A stretch of DNA of 14,753 nucleotides from Spongiibacteraceae bacterium (GCA_030618505.1 JAUXDF010000036.1:1-14753), one strand, 5' to 3'. Positions 1-8,260 are shown, counted from the stretch's first letter. Notes: generated by a model not told the origin, from the letters alone. Program-made: numbers and translations.

Positions 1-39
1 AGTAATCGAACAAAACGTCATTTAAACAGGAGAGCCATT

Positions 40-1152
40 ATGGCGCTAAAACAGAAGCTGATTTCGGCCAGTACACTTTTGATGCAAGCGGTGGGCGAAC
101 TAATCCCCTTGCCAAAGTCTGTGAGAATGACTCTCGACGGTTTTGAGTTTTTGCGAACAGTCACCGGCTACCAGATAAGTCAGGCGATCAGTACCGCAAA
201 AAAGCTTGGTCTATTTACTTTTCTCGAGAACGATAAGTCATTAACAGAGATTGCCAAATTTCTGAAGATGACTGAACCTGCTTCCATAGTTTTACTCGAC
301 CCTTGCATCGTGGCCCGCATAGTAAAACGCAAGACAAAGAATGGTGTAGAAACCTATGGTTTGACGGACTATGCCAGAAAGATTTTCATCACCAAATACT
401 GGAACCCTCAAAGTGGTCAGGTTGATTTCATTGACTGCAGTTGGGACACCTGGAAAGACTTACCCGAAGTACTACAAGGTAATGACGGCCATGCCCACTT
501 GAAGGTATACAATCGCGATAGTCCGATCATACTCAATTCAGCATCAATGATGACCTCCATGCTCTACAAGCCAGCACAAGAGCTTGCTAAACAGCTGGAC
601 TTATCCAAGGTAAATAATATTGTTTGCGGCACCGTCGGTGTCAGCATGGCGAAAGCGATGATGGAGCAAAAACCCAGCATCGATCTTACTGTCTGCTGCT
701 TACCTCAATTAATTGATATATTGCCCGACGTTTTTAAACAATTTAACTATCAGAAAGAACCATTAGAAATGGTAAGAAATACAGGCGATGCCAAAATTGA
801 CGGCTGGGGTGAAGTAAATATATACGAGATGATCTTTCTGATAAGAAAATTCGCATGGTTCACACCTGACCACGGTATCGACTACTTGAATCGCGCCATG
901 ACTAATATTCGCCCAGGCGGCTACGTCATCCTTTGGGAACCTTATGCCGACATGTATGACAATGTGCCATGGTTAAAATCCAGCTTGCAACTGGCTGATG
1001 GCATGCTTGGAATGCCCGCGCCTTTATGGACAAAAGCACAGGTTGTAGATTTTGTGAATAAAGCCGGCTATGACGATGTAAAAATTGTTGATACCGCCGG
1101 CGGAACCTGCACATTTATTGTAGCAAGAGTACCTGATAAAAAGGCGCCGTAG
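40..1152 (+). CDS. SAM-dependent methyltransferase-like protein with degenerate motifs
   Basis: This 370-residue protein resembles the class I O-methyltransferases of the plant/hydroxyneurosporene type. An N-terminal helical and winged-helix dimerisation region (about residues 40-120, with KKLGLFTFL and the wing ending YGLTDYARKI) precedes a Rossmann-like half (about 190-365) with the typical post-motif strand IRPGGYVILWEP (290-301). It departs from the family in two places. The SAM glycine loop, usually DxGGGxG, reads VCGTVGVSMA (195-204). The usual catalytic His followed by Asp-Trp is replaced by a stretch around RKFAWF (269-274). It may therefore have lost methyl transfer or use it differently. 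The start is supported by a strong ribosome site, AGGAGAG, 5 bases upstream. It has no signal peptide. Its 3' end converges on the acyl-CoA synthetase gene. The fold is fairly sure; activity and substrate are unknown. Confidence 0.7.
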   Translation: MALKQKLISASTLLMQAVGELIPLPKSVRMTLDGFEFLRTVTGYQISQAISTAKKLGLFTFLENDKSLTEIAKFLKMTEPASIVLLDPCIVARIVKRKTKNGVETYGLTDYARKIFITKYWNPQSGQVDFIDCSWDTWKDLPEVLQGNDGHAHLKVYNRDSPIILNSASMMTSMLYKPAQELAKQLDLSKVNNIVCGTVGVSMAKAMMEQKPSIDLTVCCLPQLIDILPDVFKQFNYQKEPLEMVRNTGDAKIDGWGEVNIYEMIFLIRKFAWFTPDHGIDYLNRAMTNIRPGGYVILWEPYADMYDNVPWLKSSLQLADGMLGMPAPLWTKAQVVDFVNKAGYDDVKIVDTAGGTCTFIVARVPDKKAP

Positions 1153-1236
1153 CGTCTTGACCTCAACGCAAGCACACTTACTATATGGGCTGGGCACAGA
1201 AATAATCACTATTGTCACTAGCAGCACCCGCCACTA

Positions 1237-3066
1237 TCAATAACGGTACTGCCCCGCCTCAATCTCCCGTTGTAATTCTTCCGTTAAGGGTATGTAGCTA
1301 TCCGCTTTTGGTAAGCGCACGAAAAGACGATCAGTATTTTTTTGCACATCAAAGCCTTTTTCTTTTAGTGGCCCCTTCATGTGCTTAAAGGTACCCGTAA
1401 GCTGAACACCTTCATTTATGCCAAGAAAAATCGGAATCGAATAGTCTGGCATGTTAGCTTTGAGTTCTTGCAAAAAGACCGAAAAATCAAACTCTTCAAG
1501 AGGCTTATCCAGACGAATTGAGGCCATGCCTGCGCGGCCATCGGTATTGGGTATTTCAACCCCATAAACCACGGCTTCACTGACGCCGCCTGCCTCATCA
1601 ATAAGCATTTCAACTTCAGTGGTAGAAACATTTTCTCCCTTCCACCTAAAGGTATCACCCGTGCGGTCAACAAATTGAGTATGCCGAAAGCCCAGATCAC
1701 GCATAATATCGCCCGTATTAAACCAGCGATCTCCCTTGGTAAAAACATCCGTTAATACGCAAATGTTGGATTTAGCCGGATCGGTATAACCATGAAACGG
1801 CGTCCTTTTGGTTATTTCCCCAATCAATAAACCAACCCCACCCTTCTCCACTTTGCTCAGATATCCATCCGAAGTTTTCACGGGCGTATCTGTGTCACGA
1901 TCATATTTCACAATAGCGTAAGGGAGAGGACTAAAACCCACGGTTTGATCAAGATTAAATAAATTAATAAAACCGATGTTACCTTCGCTAGAACCGTAAA
2001 ACTCGACAATACGATCAATGCCAAACCGTTGTTTGAACTCTTTCCAGATAGATGGACGCAGACCGTTGCCTACAATAGTGTGAACCTTATTATTTCTGTC
2101 ACTGGGGTCTTCTTCCTTCTCCATAATGTAGCGACATAGTTCGCCCACATAAGCAAAGGCTGTTGCGTCGTATTTTCGAATATCGGACCAGAACCTTGAT
2201 CCGCTAAACTTTCTAACCATGATCAACCCTGCTCCATTTGCCAAAGCAGAACCCCAGCCCACACTTAATGCCGTCGCATGATAGAAAGGCAGAGGCACAT
2301 AGATGCGGTCGTGTTTATTCAAGGGCATAGCAGCACAACCGATGGAGCCATAAAGCTTCATAAAGCGACCATGGTTAAATATTACCGCCTTGGGCAACCC
2401 AGTGGTGCCCGATGTGTAGATATAAAAACAGGGGTCTTCCCGACAGATAGTCTTGGTTTGCTCCGGGTTGTGCTGTGGCTGATTACAAATCTCAATGGCT
2501 AGATTTTTCCAAGCCTGTGGTGCCTCCCCCGAGTCTTCAAGTGTGTTGCAATCAGCAAAAAAGAGGTGGCAGCTATCATCAATAGATAGTTGCTGACGTA
2601 GGGCGTCATAGCCCTCAACACACTCAGCCCCTGCAACAATCATAACCGGATTAACAAGGCTAATACTGTGGGATAATACCTTGCCCTTTTGCGATGTATT
2701 TAGCATGGCAGCCACCGCACCAATTTTGGCACAAGCCAATGCCGTGGCTAATAATTCCGGCCTGTTTTCAATCAATATGGCAATGCTGTCGCTCTTTTTT
2801 ACACCTCTGCTTAACAGATAGTGGGCGATTTGATTAGCCCAGGAATTAAATTGCGTATAACTAAGCTCCCTGTCCTCATACAAAACAGCAACACCGTGGG
2901 GATTTATTTTCATTGCATGCTCAAAGCACAAGCCCAGACCAAGAGGCTTGGTCTTGCTCGTACTATTAGCCATCACAGTCCCTTTGATAACATCCGGCAA
3001 ACGACTTAAAAGCTCAGGCACCTTGCTGGCAATTTGTCTGCCTGTGATAACGTCATCTTGTGGCAT
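1237..3066 (-). CDS. Long-chain/very-long-chain fatty acyl-CoA synthetase (FATP/ACSVL type)
   Basis: This 609-residue member of the ANL adenylate-forming superfamily should activate long-chain fatty acids with ATP and CoA, through an acyl-AMP, to acyl-CoA. Visible motifs are the phosphate-binding loop YTSGTTGLPKA (217-227), the FYGSSEGN adenine-site motif (356-363), WFNTGD (448-453) and FRWKGENVSTTEVE (473-486). The last is the signature of the FATP/ACSVL branch, the group of mycobacterial FadD6 and animal fatty acid transport proteins, rather than classical FadD. The length is normal for the branch. The start at 3066 has GAGAG about 7 bases upstream. No signal peptide is visible, so the enzyme is probably cytoplasmic or membrane-associated. 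It is divergent from the wax ester synthase/DGAT gene, whose acyl-CoA substrate it could supply. Chain-length preference cannot be read from sequence. Confidence 0.93.
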   Translation of the reverse strand: MPQDDVITGRQIASKVPELLSRLPDVIKGTVMANSTSKTKPLGLGLCFEHAMKINPHGVAVLYEDRELSYTQFNSWANQIAHYLLSRGVKKSDSIAILIENRPELLATALACAKIGAVAAMLNTSQKGKVLSHSISLVNPVMIVAGAECVEGYDALRQQLSIDDSCHLFFADCNTLEDSGEAPQAWKNLAIEICNQPQHNPEQTKTICREDPCFYIYTSGTTGLPKAVIFNHGRFMKLYGSIGCAAMPLNKHDRIYVPLPFYHATALSVGWGSALANGAGLIMVRKFSGSRFWSDIRKYDATAFAYVGELCRYIMEKEEDPSDRNNKVHTIVGNGLRPSIWKEFKQRFGIDRIVEFYGSSEGNIGFINLFNLDQTVGFSPLPYAIVKYDRDTDTPVKTSDGYLSKVEKGGVGLLIGEITKRTPFHGYTDPAKSNICVLTDVFTKGDRWFNTGDIMRDLGFRHTQFVDRTGDTFRWKGENVSTTEVEMLIDEAGGVSEAVVYGVEIPNTDGRAGMASIRLDKPLEEFDFSVFLQELKANMPDYSIPIFLGINEGVQLTGTFKHMKGPLKEKGFDVQKNTDRLFVRLPKADSYIPLTEELQREIEAGQYRY

Positions 3067-3120
3067 AGCTATCTCTCTAATATAGGGTATTGATTACAGT
3101 TGATTTTAGCTCCAAGACCG

Positions 3121-3150
3121 AAGATACATTCGCCAGCGCCCAACTGTCAA
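3121..3150 (-). promoter_or_regulatory. Putative sigma-70 promoter of the acyl-CoA synthetase gene
   Basis: On the minus strand a perfect TTGACA -35 hexamer (3150-3145) is followed after 18 bases by TATCTT (3126-3121; 4 of 6 matches to TATAAT). Transcription would start near 3114 and give a leader of about 50 bases. This is a sequence match only. Confidence 0.45.
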
Positions 3151-3192
3151 TTATCGGCCAAAAAAATATAGAAAATCTCCAGTCTGCAGCAA

Positions 3193-3220
3193 CTGACAGC
3201 ACGTTAAAACTTAATGTAAA
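3193..3220 (+). promoter_or_regulatory. Weak putative promoter of the wax ester synthase/DGAT gene
   Basis: CTGACA (3193-3198; 5 of 6 matches to the -35 consensus) is followed after 16 bases by TGTAAA (4 of 6). It lies in the same 219-bp spacer as the opposing promoter of the acyl-CoA synthetase, which would suit coordinated control. I found no clear operator palindrome between them. Confidence 0.28.
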
Positions 3221-3285
3221 CCATTCGCCGCATCGGTGGTATTATGTCAAAATTGGATAAACGTTAAAGAGATAAGGGATGGTTT

Positions 3286-4758
3286 GTGAGTACATTAAAA
3301 CAGTTAACCAAAGAAGACGTGCTCTTCATCGCCGGCGAAACAGACACCGTTTACCAACACACCACTGGCCTGGCAATTCTGGACACCAGCACAGCACCCG
3401 AATTCAATTTCGAAACCTTTCGAGACCGGGTCATTGAGCGCATTAAGCCGATCCCTAATTTTCGCTGGAAGCTACAAGAGGTGCCCATGAGGCTGGATCT
3501 ACCTTATTGGGTAGAGGATGAAAATTTTGATTACAAGCGTCATTTCAAGCGTATCGCTGTCCCCGCCCCCGGAGACAAGAAGGCCTTGGCTGAAGTGGTC
3601 GCCCATCTGTACAGTAAACACCTTGATCGCAGCAAACCTCTGTGGGAAGTATGGCTAATAGAAGGCTTGGCTGATGGCAAGTTTGCCATGCTGCAGAAGT
3701 CCCACCACTGCATGATGGATGGTGAGGGCAGCAGCCAACTTAGCGAAATATTGGGTGACCTTTCACCTGATGCAGAAGCCAAACCGGTGGATAAAAACAT
3801 TACCAGCGCCAAAGCCGGTGACAAGCCCAGCCAGTGGCAAATGTCCATCAACACCTCCCGTCACCTTGCACGCCTGCCGCGTAATGTATCCAAAGGTATA
3901 TACGATTTTCTGCGTCCTAAGTTATGGCAGCAACTGAGCTGGAATAAGAGCACAAAACCAGAGAAAGCCATTGTTCCCACAACATCCTTTAATGCGAAGA
4001 TAGGTAGTGAGCGCGGTTTTGTTTTCGGCTCTCTGCCACTGGCAGATATCAAAGCGGTCAAGACAGCATTCGAGGTGTCACTAAATGATGTAATACTGGG
4101 ACTGGTCGGCAGCTGCATCCGCAAGTACCTGCTGGATCACAGCGAACTTCCAGATGCCTCTGTTCGCACCAGTATTATTGTATCGCTTCGCACCGAGGAG
4201 GATGACAAATTCAGCAACAAAGTTTCCAGTGCATCCCTGACCCTGGCCACCGATATCGAAGACCCGGTAGAGCGCCTGCATGCAATTAACCGCGAATCCG
4301 TTCAGGTCAAACAACAGGTCCGAGCTGGCGGTATGGGCATCGTCGAGATAATACAACTGATGCCTCCTCTGATGGTCAATGCCCTGGCCAGCGCCGCCCC
4401 TCCAGAAATGTCCCCACAGATGATGGGCGCCAACCTCATTGTGTCCAACGTACGCGGCAGTGAAGCACCTTTATATATTGCTGGCGCACGCTTGGAAACT
4501 GCACACCCGATGTCAATCATTACACAGGGTATCGGTATTAATATCACTTGTGTAAGCTACGCAGGCAAGGTCGGCTTTGGTGTGACTATCGATCCGGAAT
4601 TGGTTCCCCATCCATGGGATATCGCTGACAATCTAAGCGCTGCTCTACAAGACTATCTTGCGCTGGCAAAAAAAATCACAGCCGAGAAAAAGACGCCTGC
4701 AAAAAGAAAAGTATCCGCCAAGCGCAAGGTCAGCTCGAGAAAAAAGGCGACCCAATAA
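3286..4758 (+). CDS. Wax ester synthase/acyl-CoA:diacylglycerol acyltransferase (WS/DGAT)
   Basis: This 490-residue protein should transfer an acyl group from acyl-CoA to a fatty alcohol or diacylglycerol, making storage wax esters or triacylglycerols at the inner membrane and lipid-body surface. The catalytic motif HHxxxDG is intact as HHCMMDG (140-146). Other family blocks are PLWEVWLIEGL (118-128), NDVILGLV in the middle, and SNVRGSEAPLY, which stands where the family usually has SNVPGP. The start is GTG at 3286, preceded at good spacing by AAGGGA (3274-3279); the ATG at 3279 is out of frame. The C-terminus is unusual: after the fold ends, residues 462-490 form a very basic tail with 13 Lys/Arg and one Glu and the near-repeat KRKVSAKRKVSS. 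The gene is divergent from an acyl-CoA synthetase gene that could supply its substrate. The family call is firm; the preferred acceptor is unknown. Confidence 0.93.
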   Translation: MSTLKQLTKEDVLFIAGETDTVYQHTTGLAILDTSTAPEFNFETFRDRVIERIKPIPNFRWKLQEVPMRLDLPYWVEDENFDYKRHFKRIAVPAPGDKKALAEVVAHLYSKHLDRSKPLWEVWLIEGLADGKFAMLQKSHHCMMDGEGSSQLSEILGDLSPDAEAKPVDKNITSAKAGDKPSQWQMSINTSRHLARLPRNVSKGIYDFLRPKLWQQLSWNKSTKPEKAIVPTTSFNAKIGSERGFVFGSLPLADIKAVKTAFEVSLNDVILGLVGSCIRKYLLDHSELPDASVRTSIIVSLRTEEDDKFSNKVSSASLTLATDIEDPVERLHAINRESVQVKQQVRAGGMGIVEIIQLMPPLMVNALASAAPPEMSPQMMGANLIVSNVRGSEAPLYIAGARLETAHPMSIITQGIGINITCVSYAGKVGFGVTIDPELVPHPWDIADNLSAALQDYLALAKKITAEKKTPAKRKVSAKRKVSSRKKATQ

Positions 4759-4782
4759 ATTCATACCTGATGTTCAATTTAC

Positions 4783-4809
4783 CTGGGTAGGTGATCGCCA
4801 CCCACCCAG
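4783..4809 (+). terminator. GC-rich stem-loop after the WS/DGAT gene
   Basis: CTGGGTAGGTG (4783-4793) pairs with CACCCACCCAG (4799-4809) over 11 positions with one A-C mismatch, around a 5-base loop. It starts 24 bases after the stop codon. No U-run follows, so it is not a textbook intrinsic terminator; it may protect the 3' end or mark factor-dependent termination. Confidence 0.4.
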
Positions 4810-4880
4810 ACCATGACAAGGATAAATCAAACTACCGCAGTAGCAATCAAAGCACTAACAAAACACACAAGAGATAGTGT

Positions 4881-6287
4881 ATGAAAAAAATCTGCCTAAG
4901 CGTGATTACAAGCCTGATCTTGATTATCAGCACCTGCGCAGTCGTCGCCAGCGAACAAGCCGAAGTGACTCATTTGGCACGCGCCATACAATTCCCAACG
5001 GTAAGTTTTCAAAACACCGAAGATATAGACTACAGCCACTTCAGCCAATTCCATGCTTTCTTGCGCGAGACTTACCCTCTGGTTTTTACGCAACTGAAGG
5101 TTGAAACCATTGCACAATACAGCTTATTTATAAACTGGAAAGGCTCGAATAAAGCGCTAAAACCCGTTTTATTCGACGCCCACTATGACGTAGTCCCTAT
5201 AGAACCAGGCACTGAAAGCGATTGGAAATACCCACCCTTTGGCGGCGTAATTGCCGACGGTTTCATATGGGGCCGCGGATCCCTGGATGACAAAGTATCA
5301 GTCATCGCTACCTTAGAAGCCATAGAGACATTACTACAACAAGGTTATGCGCCACAACGAAGCCTGTTATTTTCTTTTGCCCACGACGAAGAAATTGGCG
5401 GCAAGCAAGGCGCTGCCAATATCGCAGCACACATGAAGAAAAAGGGTATACAACTGGAATACATGATCGGTGAAGGCGGCTTTGTTTTAGAGGACAACCC
5501 CCTTCTTCCCGGCAAAACCACGGCGATGATTGCCCTTGCCGAGAAAACCTATATATCCGCAACATTAACCGCTCGGGGTGATGGCGGCCATTCTTCTACA
5601 CCGCCAAAAAATAACGCAATTATTCGATTGGCAAAAGCTGTTACTGCCCTACACGAAAATCCATTCGAGGCAAAACTGGTCGCTCCGGTCAATCAAATGC
5701 TTGAGGCGATGGCGCCCCACATCGACGGAGTACAAGGTTTTCTATTTCGTAACCAATGGCTGAGCGAACCGTTAATTCTTTTAGCGATGAGTAAAGATCG
5801 TACCGCCAATGCATTGGTTCGCACTACCACTGCAGTGACCATGTTTAATGCCGGAATAAAAGAAAACCAGGTCTCGCAACAAGCACAGGCCATCGTCAAC
5901 TTTCGTTTGTTACCCGGTTTATCAACCGAGCAATTTCTTGAAGATATTAAAAATATTGTCGATGATGATTCGATTGAAATTAAAACTCAGCAATGGAACA
6001 CCAACCCACCAATAAGTGATATGAATGGCCTCGGATATCAACATATATCTTCTGCTGTTTCCGACGTACTTCCGGGCGTAGTGGTCATCCCAAGTCTGCT
6101 AACTGCCACCACAGATACACCCTATTATATAGAATTAACTAAGCAGATTTATCGATTCCATCCTTTTACCTTCCCCATAGAAGACGTCAGCAAGGTTCAC
6201 AGCACCAACGAGAGAATTTCCGTAAATTCGATAATTAATGCCGTTAAAATATCCACAGCTTTGATTCAAACTGCAGCCAACCCTTAA
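4881..6287 (+). CDS. Exported M20-family zinc metallopeptidase (CPS1/PM20D1-like)
   Basis: This 468-residue protein begins with a Sec-type signal peptide (MKKI, a hydrophobic run to about residue 22, likely cleavage near VVA-S at 23/24) and should act in the periplasm or outside the cell. The M20 dizinc motifs are complete: DAHYD (99-103, ligand His101), RGSLDDK (132-138, ligand Asp136), the catalytic/ligand pair in HDEEIGG (168-174, Glu170 and Glu171), Glu198 in GEGG and a C-terminal His440. His237, in GDGGHSSTPP, lies in the lid domain. The long form with DxHxDVVP and WxxPPF is typical of the carboxypeptidase S/PM20D1 group, which cleaves peptides or N-fatty-acyl amino acids. The substrate here is not known; the lipid-rich surroundings make N-acyl amino acids a reasonable inference. 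AAGAGA lies about 8 bases before the ATG. It is co-directional with the WS/DGAT gene but 122 bp away, so co-transcription is uncertain. Confidence 0.88.
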   Translation: MKKICLSVITSLILIISTCAVVASEQAEVTHLARAIQFPTVSFQNTEDIDYSHFSQFHAFLRETYPLVFTQLKVETIAQYSLFINWKGSNKALKPVLFDAHYDVVPIEPGTESDWKYPPFGGVIADGFIWGRGSLDDKVSVIATLEAIETLLQQGYAPQRSLLFSFAHDEEIGGKQGAANIAAHMKKKGIQLEYMIGEGGFVLEDNPLLPGKTTAMIALAEKTYISATLTARGDGGHSSTPPKNNAIIRLAKAVTALHENPFEAKLVAPVNQMLEAMAPHIDGVQGFLFRNQWLSEPLILLAMSKDRTANALVRTTTAVTMFNAGIKENQVSQQAQAIVNFRLLPGLSTEQFLEDIKNIVDDDSIEIKTQQWNTNPPISDMNGLGYQHISSAVSDVLPGVVVIPSLLTATTDTPYYIELTKQIYRFHPFTFPIEDVSKVHSTNERISVNSIINAVKISTALIQTAANP

Positions 6288-6377
6288 TGTAATTACCGAA
6301 AATAGTAGGGTGCTTTGTTATTCTACAAAACTCCCGAAAAGCAGATAAAAAATTGATGCCGATCAGTACAAAACCTG

Positions 6378-6406
6378 TTGATATAAAACTAACACCAGCA
6401 TATATG
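6378..6406 (+). promoter_or_regulatory. Putative sigma-70 promoter of the serine esterase gene
   Basis: TTGATA (6378-6383; 5 of 6 matches) is followed after 17 bases by TATATG (6401-6406; 4 of 6). It lies 66 bases before the ATG of the beta-lactamase-fold gene and would make that gene independent of the M20 gene. The nearby DNA is AT-rich, so a chance match is possible. Confidence 0.33.
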
Positions 6407-6471
6407 ATATATTCAGCGACAGTGACTGATTTAAGATGTAACCCAACCACTACGGCTTTGCAGGTATTCTT

Positions 6472-7737
6472 ATGATTTTACCTTCGCCTTTGGAACGATT
6501 ATTCAATAATAAAATTCACCTGGATGGAATGGTGCACCCGGATTTTATGGGGGTTGAGTCAGCACTCAGAGGGCAACTGAAAAATTATACGGGTGGAGCA
6601 GCCGTGTGTGTTTACCACCACGGTGAGTGTGTCGTGGATTTATGGGGAGGTTATAGTGACGAAGACAATACACTTTGGCTCAAAAACACGATGGCGCCCA
6701 GCTTCTCAACCACTAAAGGCGTTGCATCCACACTCTTGCATATTTACGCTGATCGCGGCCTGATTGACTACGACGCCAAAGTTGCCGACTACTGGCCTGA
6801 GTTTGCACAAAATGGCAAACAAGACATTACCGTACGGCACGTCCTGTCACATCAATCCGGTCTTTACCATATCCGTCAAATGATAGACCACGTCGATCGA
6901 CTGATGGATTGGTCTCATATGATTACAGCAATTGAAAATATTGCGCCTGCCCACAAGCCGGGAATGCGAACCGGATATCACGGCCTTACGTATGGCTTTA
7001 TTATCGGGGAAATCATACAACGCGTCAGCGGCAAAAAGTTTGCCAGCCTGGTGCAATCAGAAATTGCCAAACCACTGGGGCTTGACGGCTTATATATAGG
7101 AACACCCGAGAGCGAGCTCGCGCGCGCAGCACAACTAATGTCCCACAAGTCGGTAATGGATCTTATTGGGTCATCAACCGGAAACAGCATTGAGCGCCAT
7201 AGCGCCAGAATCAATCGGCTACTGCAAAAAATGGGCTTCGACTCAGATATGCCAAGTGTTTTTGAGGCATTAGCACCACGGGGCATCAGTAGTTTTAATT
7301 TTGGCTCGCCTGATTCACTTCGTGCCGCGATTCCTGCCGCTAACGGGCTCTTTACCGCCCGGTCACTGGCAAAAATGTATGCACTGCTCGCTAATGATGG
7401 AGAGCTTGACGGTGTCAGATTGCTTTCAAGCGAAACCGTCAAACAAATATCGACTGTACAAAAACCTACTGGAAGACTCTCAGTGATTCCTTTTGATATG
7501 CGCTGGAGACTTGGCTATCACGGTGTAATCACCACTAGAGGACTACTACGGCAGGGCTTTGGCCACTTCGGCTTTGGCGGCTCCGGTGCCTGGGCTGACA
7601 AGAACAGCGGCTTATCAGTTGCACTGATCGTCAACAGCGGCGGTGGCAGCCCTTTCGGTGATACTCGCACAGCTCGCATTAGCGGTGCGGCATTAGCGTG
7701 CGCACGGCGCAGGGATGCCCTAAATCAGGCTTGTTAA
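6472..7737 (+). CDS. Serine hydrolase of the beta-lactamase/EstB fold (family VIII esterase-like)
   Basis: This 421-residue protein matches the class C beta-lactamase-like hydrolases (Pfam Beta-lactamase group: EstB-type esterases, LACTB-like proteins). The nucleophile motif SxxK is SFSTTK (Ser79, Lys82) and the second motif Tyr is probably Tyr169 in TGYHGLTYG. Supporting blocks are VRHVLSHQSGLY (121-132), GEIIQRVSGKKF after residue 178, and a C-terminal GFGGSGAWADKNSGLSVAL where the third motif usually lies. No signal peptide is visible, so unlike true AmpC it is probably cytoplasmic, which favours an ester or lipid hydrolase over a resistance enzyme. GCAGGT lies about 7 bases before the chosen ATG. 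It follows the M20 gene after 184 bp. The fold call is strong; the substrate is unknown. Confidence 0.88.
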   Translation: MILPSPLERLFNNKIHLDGMVHPDFMGVESALRGQLKNYTGGAAVCVYHHGECVVDLWGGYSDEDNTLWLKNTMAPSFSTTKGVASTLLHIYADRGLIDYDAKVADYWPEFAQNGKQDITVRHVLSHQSGLYHIRQMIDHVDRLMDWSHMITAIENIAPAHKPGMRTGYHGLTYGFIIGEIIQRVSGKKFASLVQSEIAKPLGLDGLYIGTPESELARAAQLMSHKSVMDLIGSSTGNSIERHSARINRLLQKMGFDSDMPSVFEALAPRGISSFNFGSPDSLRAAIPAANGLFTARSLAKMYALLANDGELDGVRLLSSETVKQISTVQKPTGRLSVIPFDMRWRLGYHGVITTRGLLRQGFGHFGFGGSGAWADKNSGLSVALIVNSGGGSPFGDTRTARISGAALACARRRDALNQAC

Positions 7738-7872
7738 AACTATCACAAGGTTCTATTGACTAATTTACACAGTTTTCCAGATCACTTCAAAATTAAAAGA
7801 CTATATTGTGGATATTGCAGGCATTATTCATCTGCTTTGCGATCGGAGTTACAAAAAAAATAAAAACTTCTA

Positions 7873-7900
7873 TTGACTGCCTGTTAATGCTATTTATACT
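7873..7900 (+). promoter_or_regulatory. Strong sigma-70 promoter of the cold-shock gene, with long leader
   Basis: TTGACT (7873-7878) and TATACT (7895-7900), with 16 bases between them, are each one base from consensus. Transcription would start near 7907, giving a 5' leader of about 147 nt before the Csp start codon. A long structured leader is the known arrangement for cold-inducible cspA genes. The leader contains a small hairpin, GTGTC-GTAAG-GACAC (7949-7963). Confidence 0.6.
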
Positions 7901-8053
7901 GGATTTAGCTTGAAAGTAAGTTTCATATTTATGCATACAGGTTTTTAGGTGTCGTAAGGACACATCCTGATTTTCATAAGTAGTAATAACTCATCGGGCC
8001 AAACAGGCCTTATTTCGAGGCTTAATTTACTTTTGAAATTTTAGGATACTGAT

Positions 8054-8260
8054 ATGTCTACTGTTACTGGCACCGTTAAGTGGTTCAATGACTCAAAGGG
8101 TTTTGGTTTTATCGAACAAGAATCTGGTTCTGATGTGTTCGTGCATCACAGCGCGATTACTGGAGATGGCTTTAAGTCTCTAGCTGAGGGCCAGAAGGTT
8201 GAATTTACTGTGACTCAAGGCGAAAAAGGCCTGCAAGCCGAGAATGTAACAGCCCTCTAA
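8054..8260 (+). CDS. CspA-family cold-shock protein
   Basis: This 68-residue single cold-shock domain covers the whole protein. It should bind single-stranded RNA and DNA in the cytoplasm and melt RNA structure. Both nucleic-acid-binding motifs are intact: RNP1 as KGFGFI (15-20) and RNP2 as VFVHHSAI (28-35). The opening TGTVKWFNDSKGFGFI is near-invariant in the family. The length is normal. A short AGGA lies 7 bases before the ATG. The gene has its own strong promoter and a leader of about 147 nt, and is followed by a long hairpin at 8328-8367, so it is a self-contained transcription unit. Cold induction is likely from the leader architecture but cannot be proven from sequence; many Csp paralogues are not cold-induced. 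Confidence 0.97.
   Translation: MSTVTGTVKWFNDSKGFGFIEQESGSDVFVHHSAITGDGFKSLAEGQKVEFTVTQGEKGLQAENVTAL

Noticed and set aside
1416..1748. Open frame of 110 codons on the minus strand within the acyl-CoA synthetase gene
   Set aside because: It is an out-of-frame shadow on the same strand as the synthetase, with no start signal or domain.
4877..5104. Overlapping plus-strand frame starting 4 bases before the M20 gene
   Set aside because: Its product is Arg/Ser/Pro-rich without motifs, whereas the overlapping frame encodes a signal peptide and complete M20 domain.
6978..7442. Open frame of 154 codons on the minus strand inside the serine esterase gene
   Set aside because: It lies wholly antisense to a gene with clear catalytic motifs; its translation has low-complexity Ser/Ala/Pro-rich composition typical of antisense frames and no recognisable domain.
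6472..7737. Beta-lactam resistance gene
   Set aside because: The SxxK and Tyr motifs fit the beta-lactamase fold, but there is no signal peptide and the sequence style is that of EstB/LACTB-like hydrolases, so resistance is not supported.
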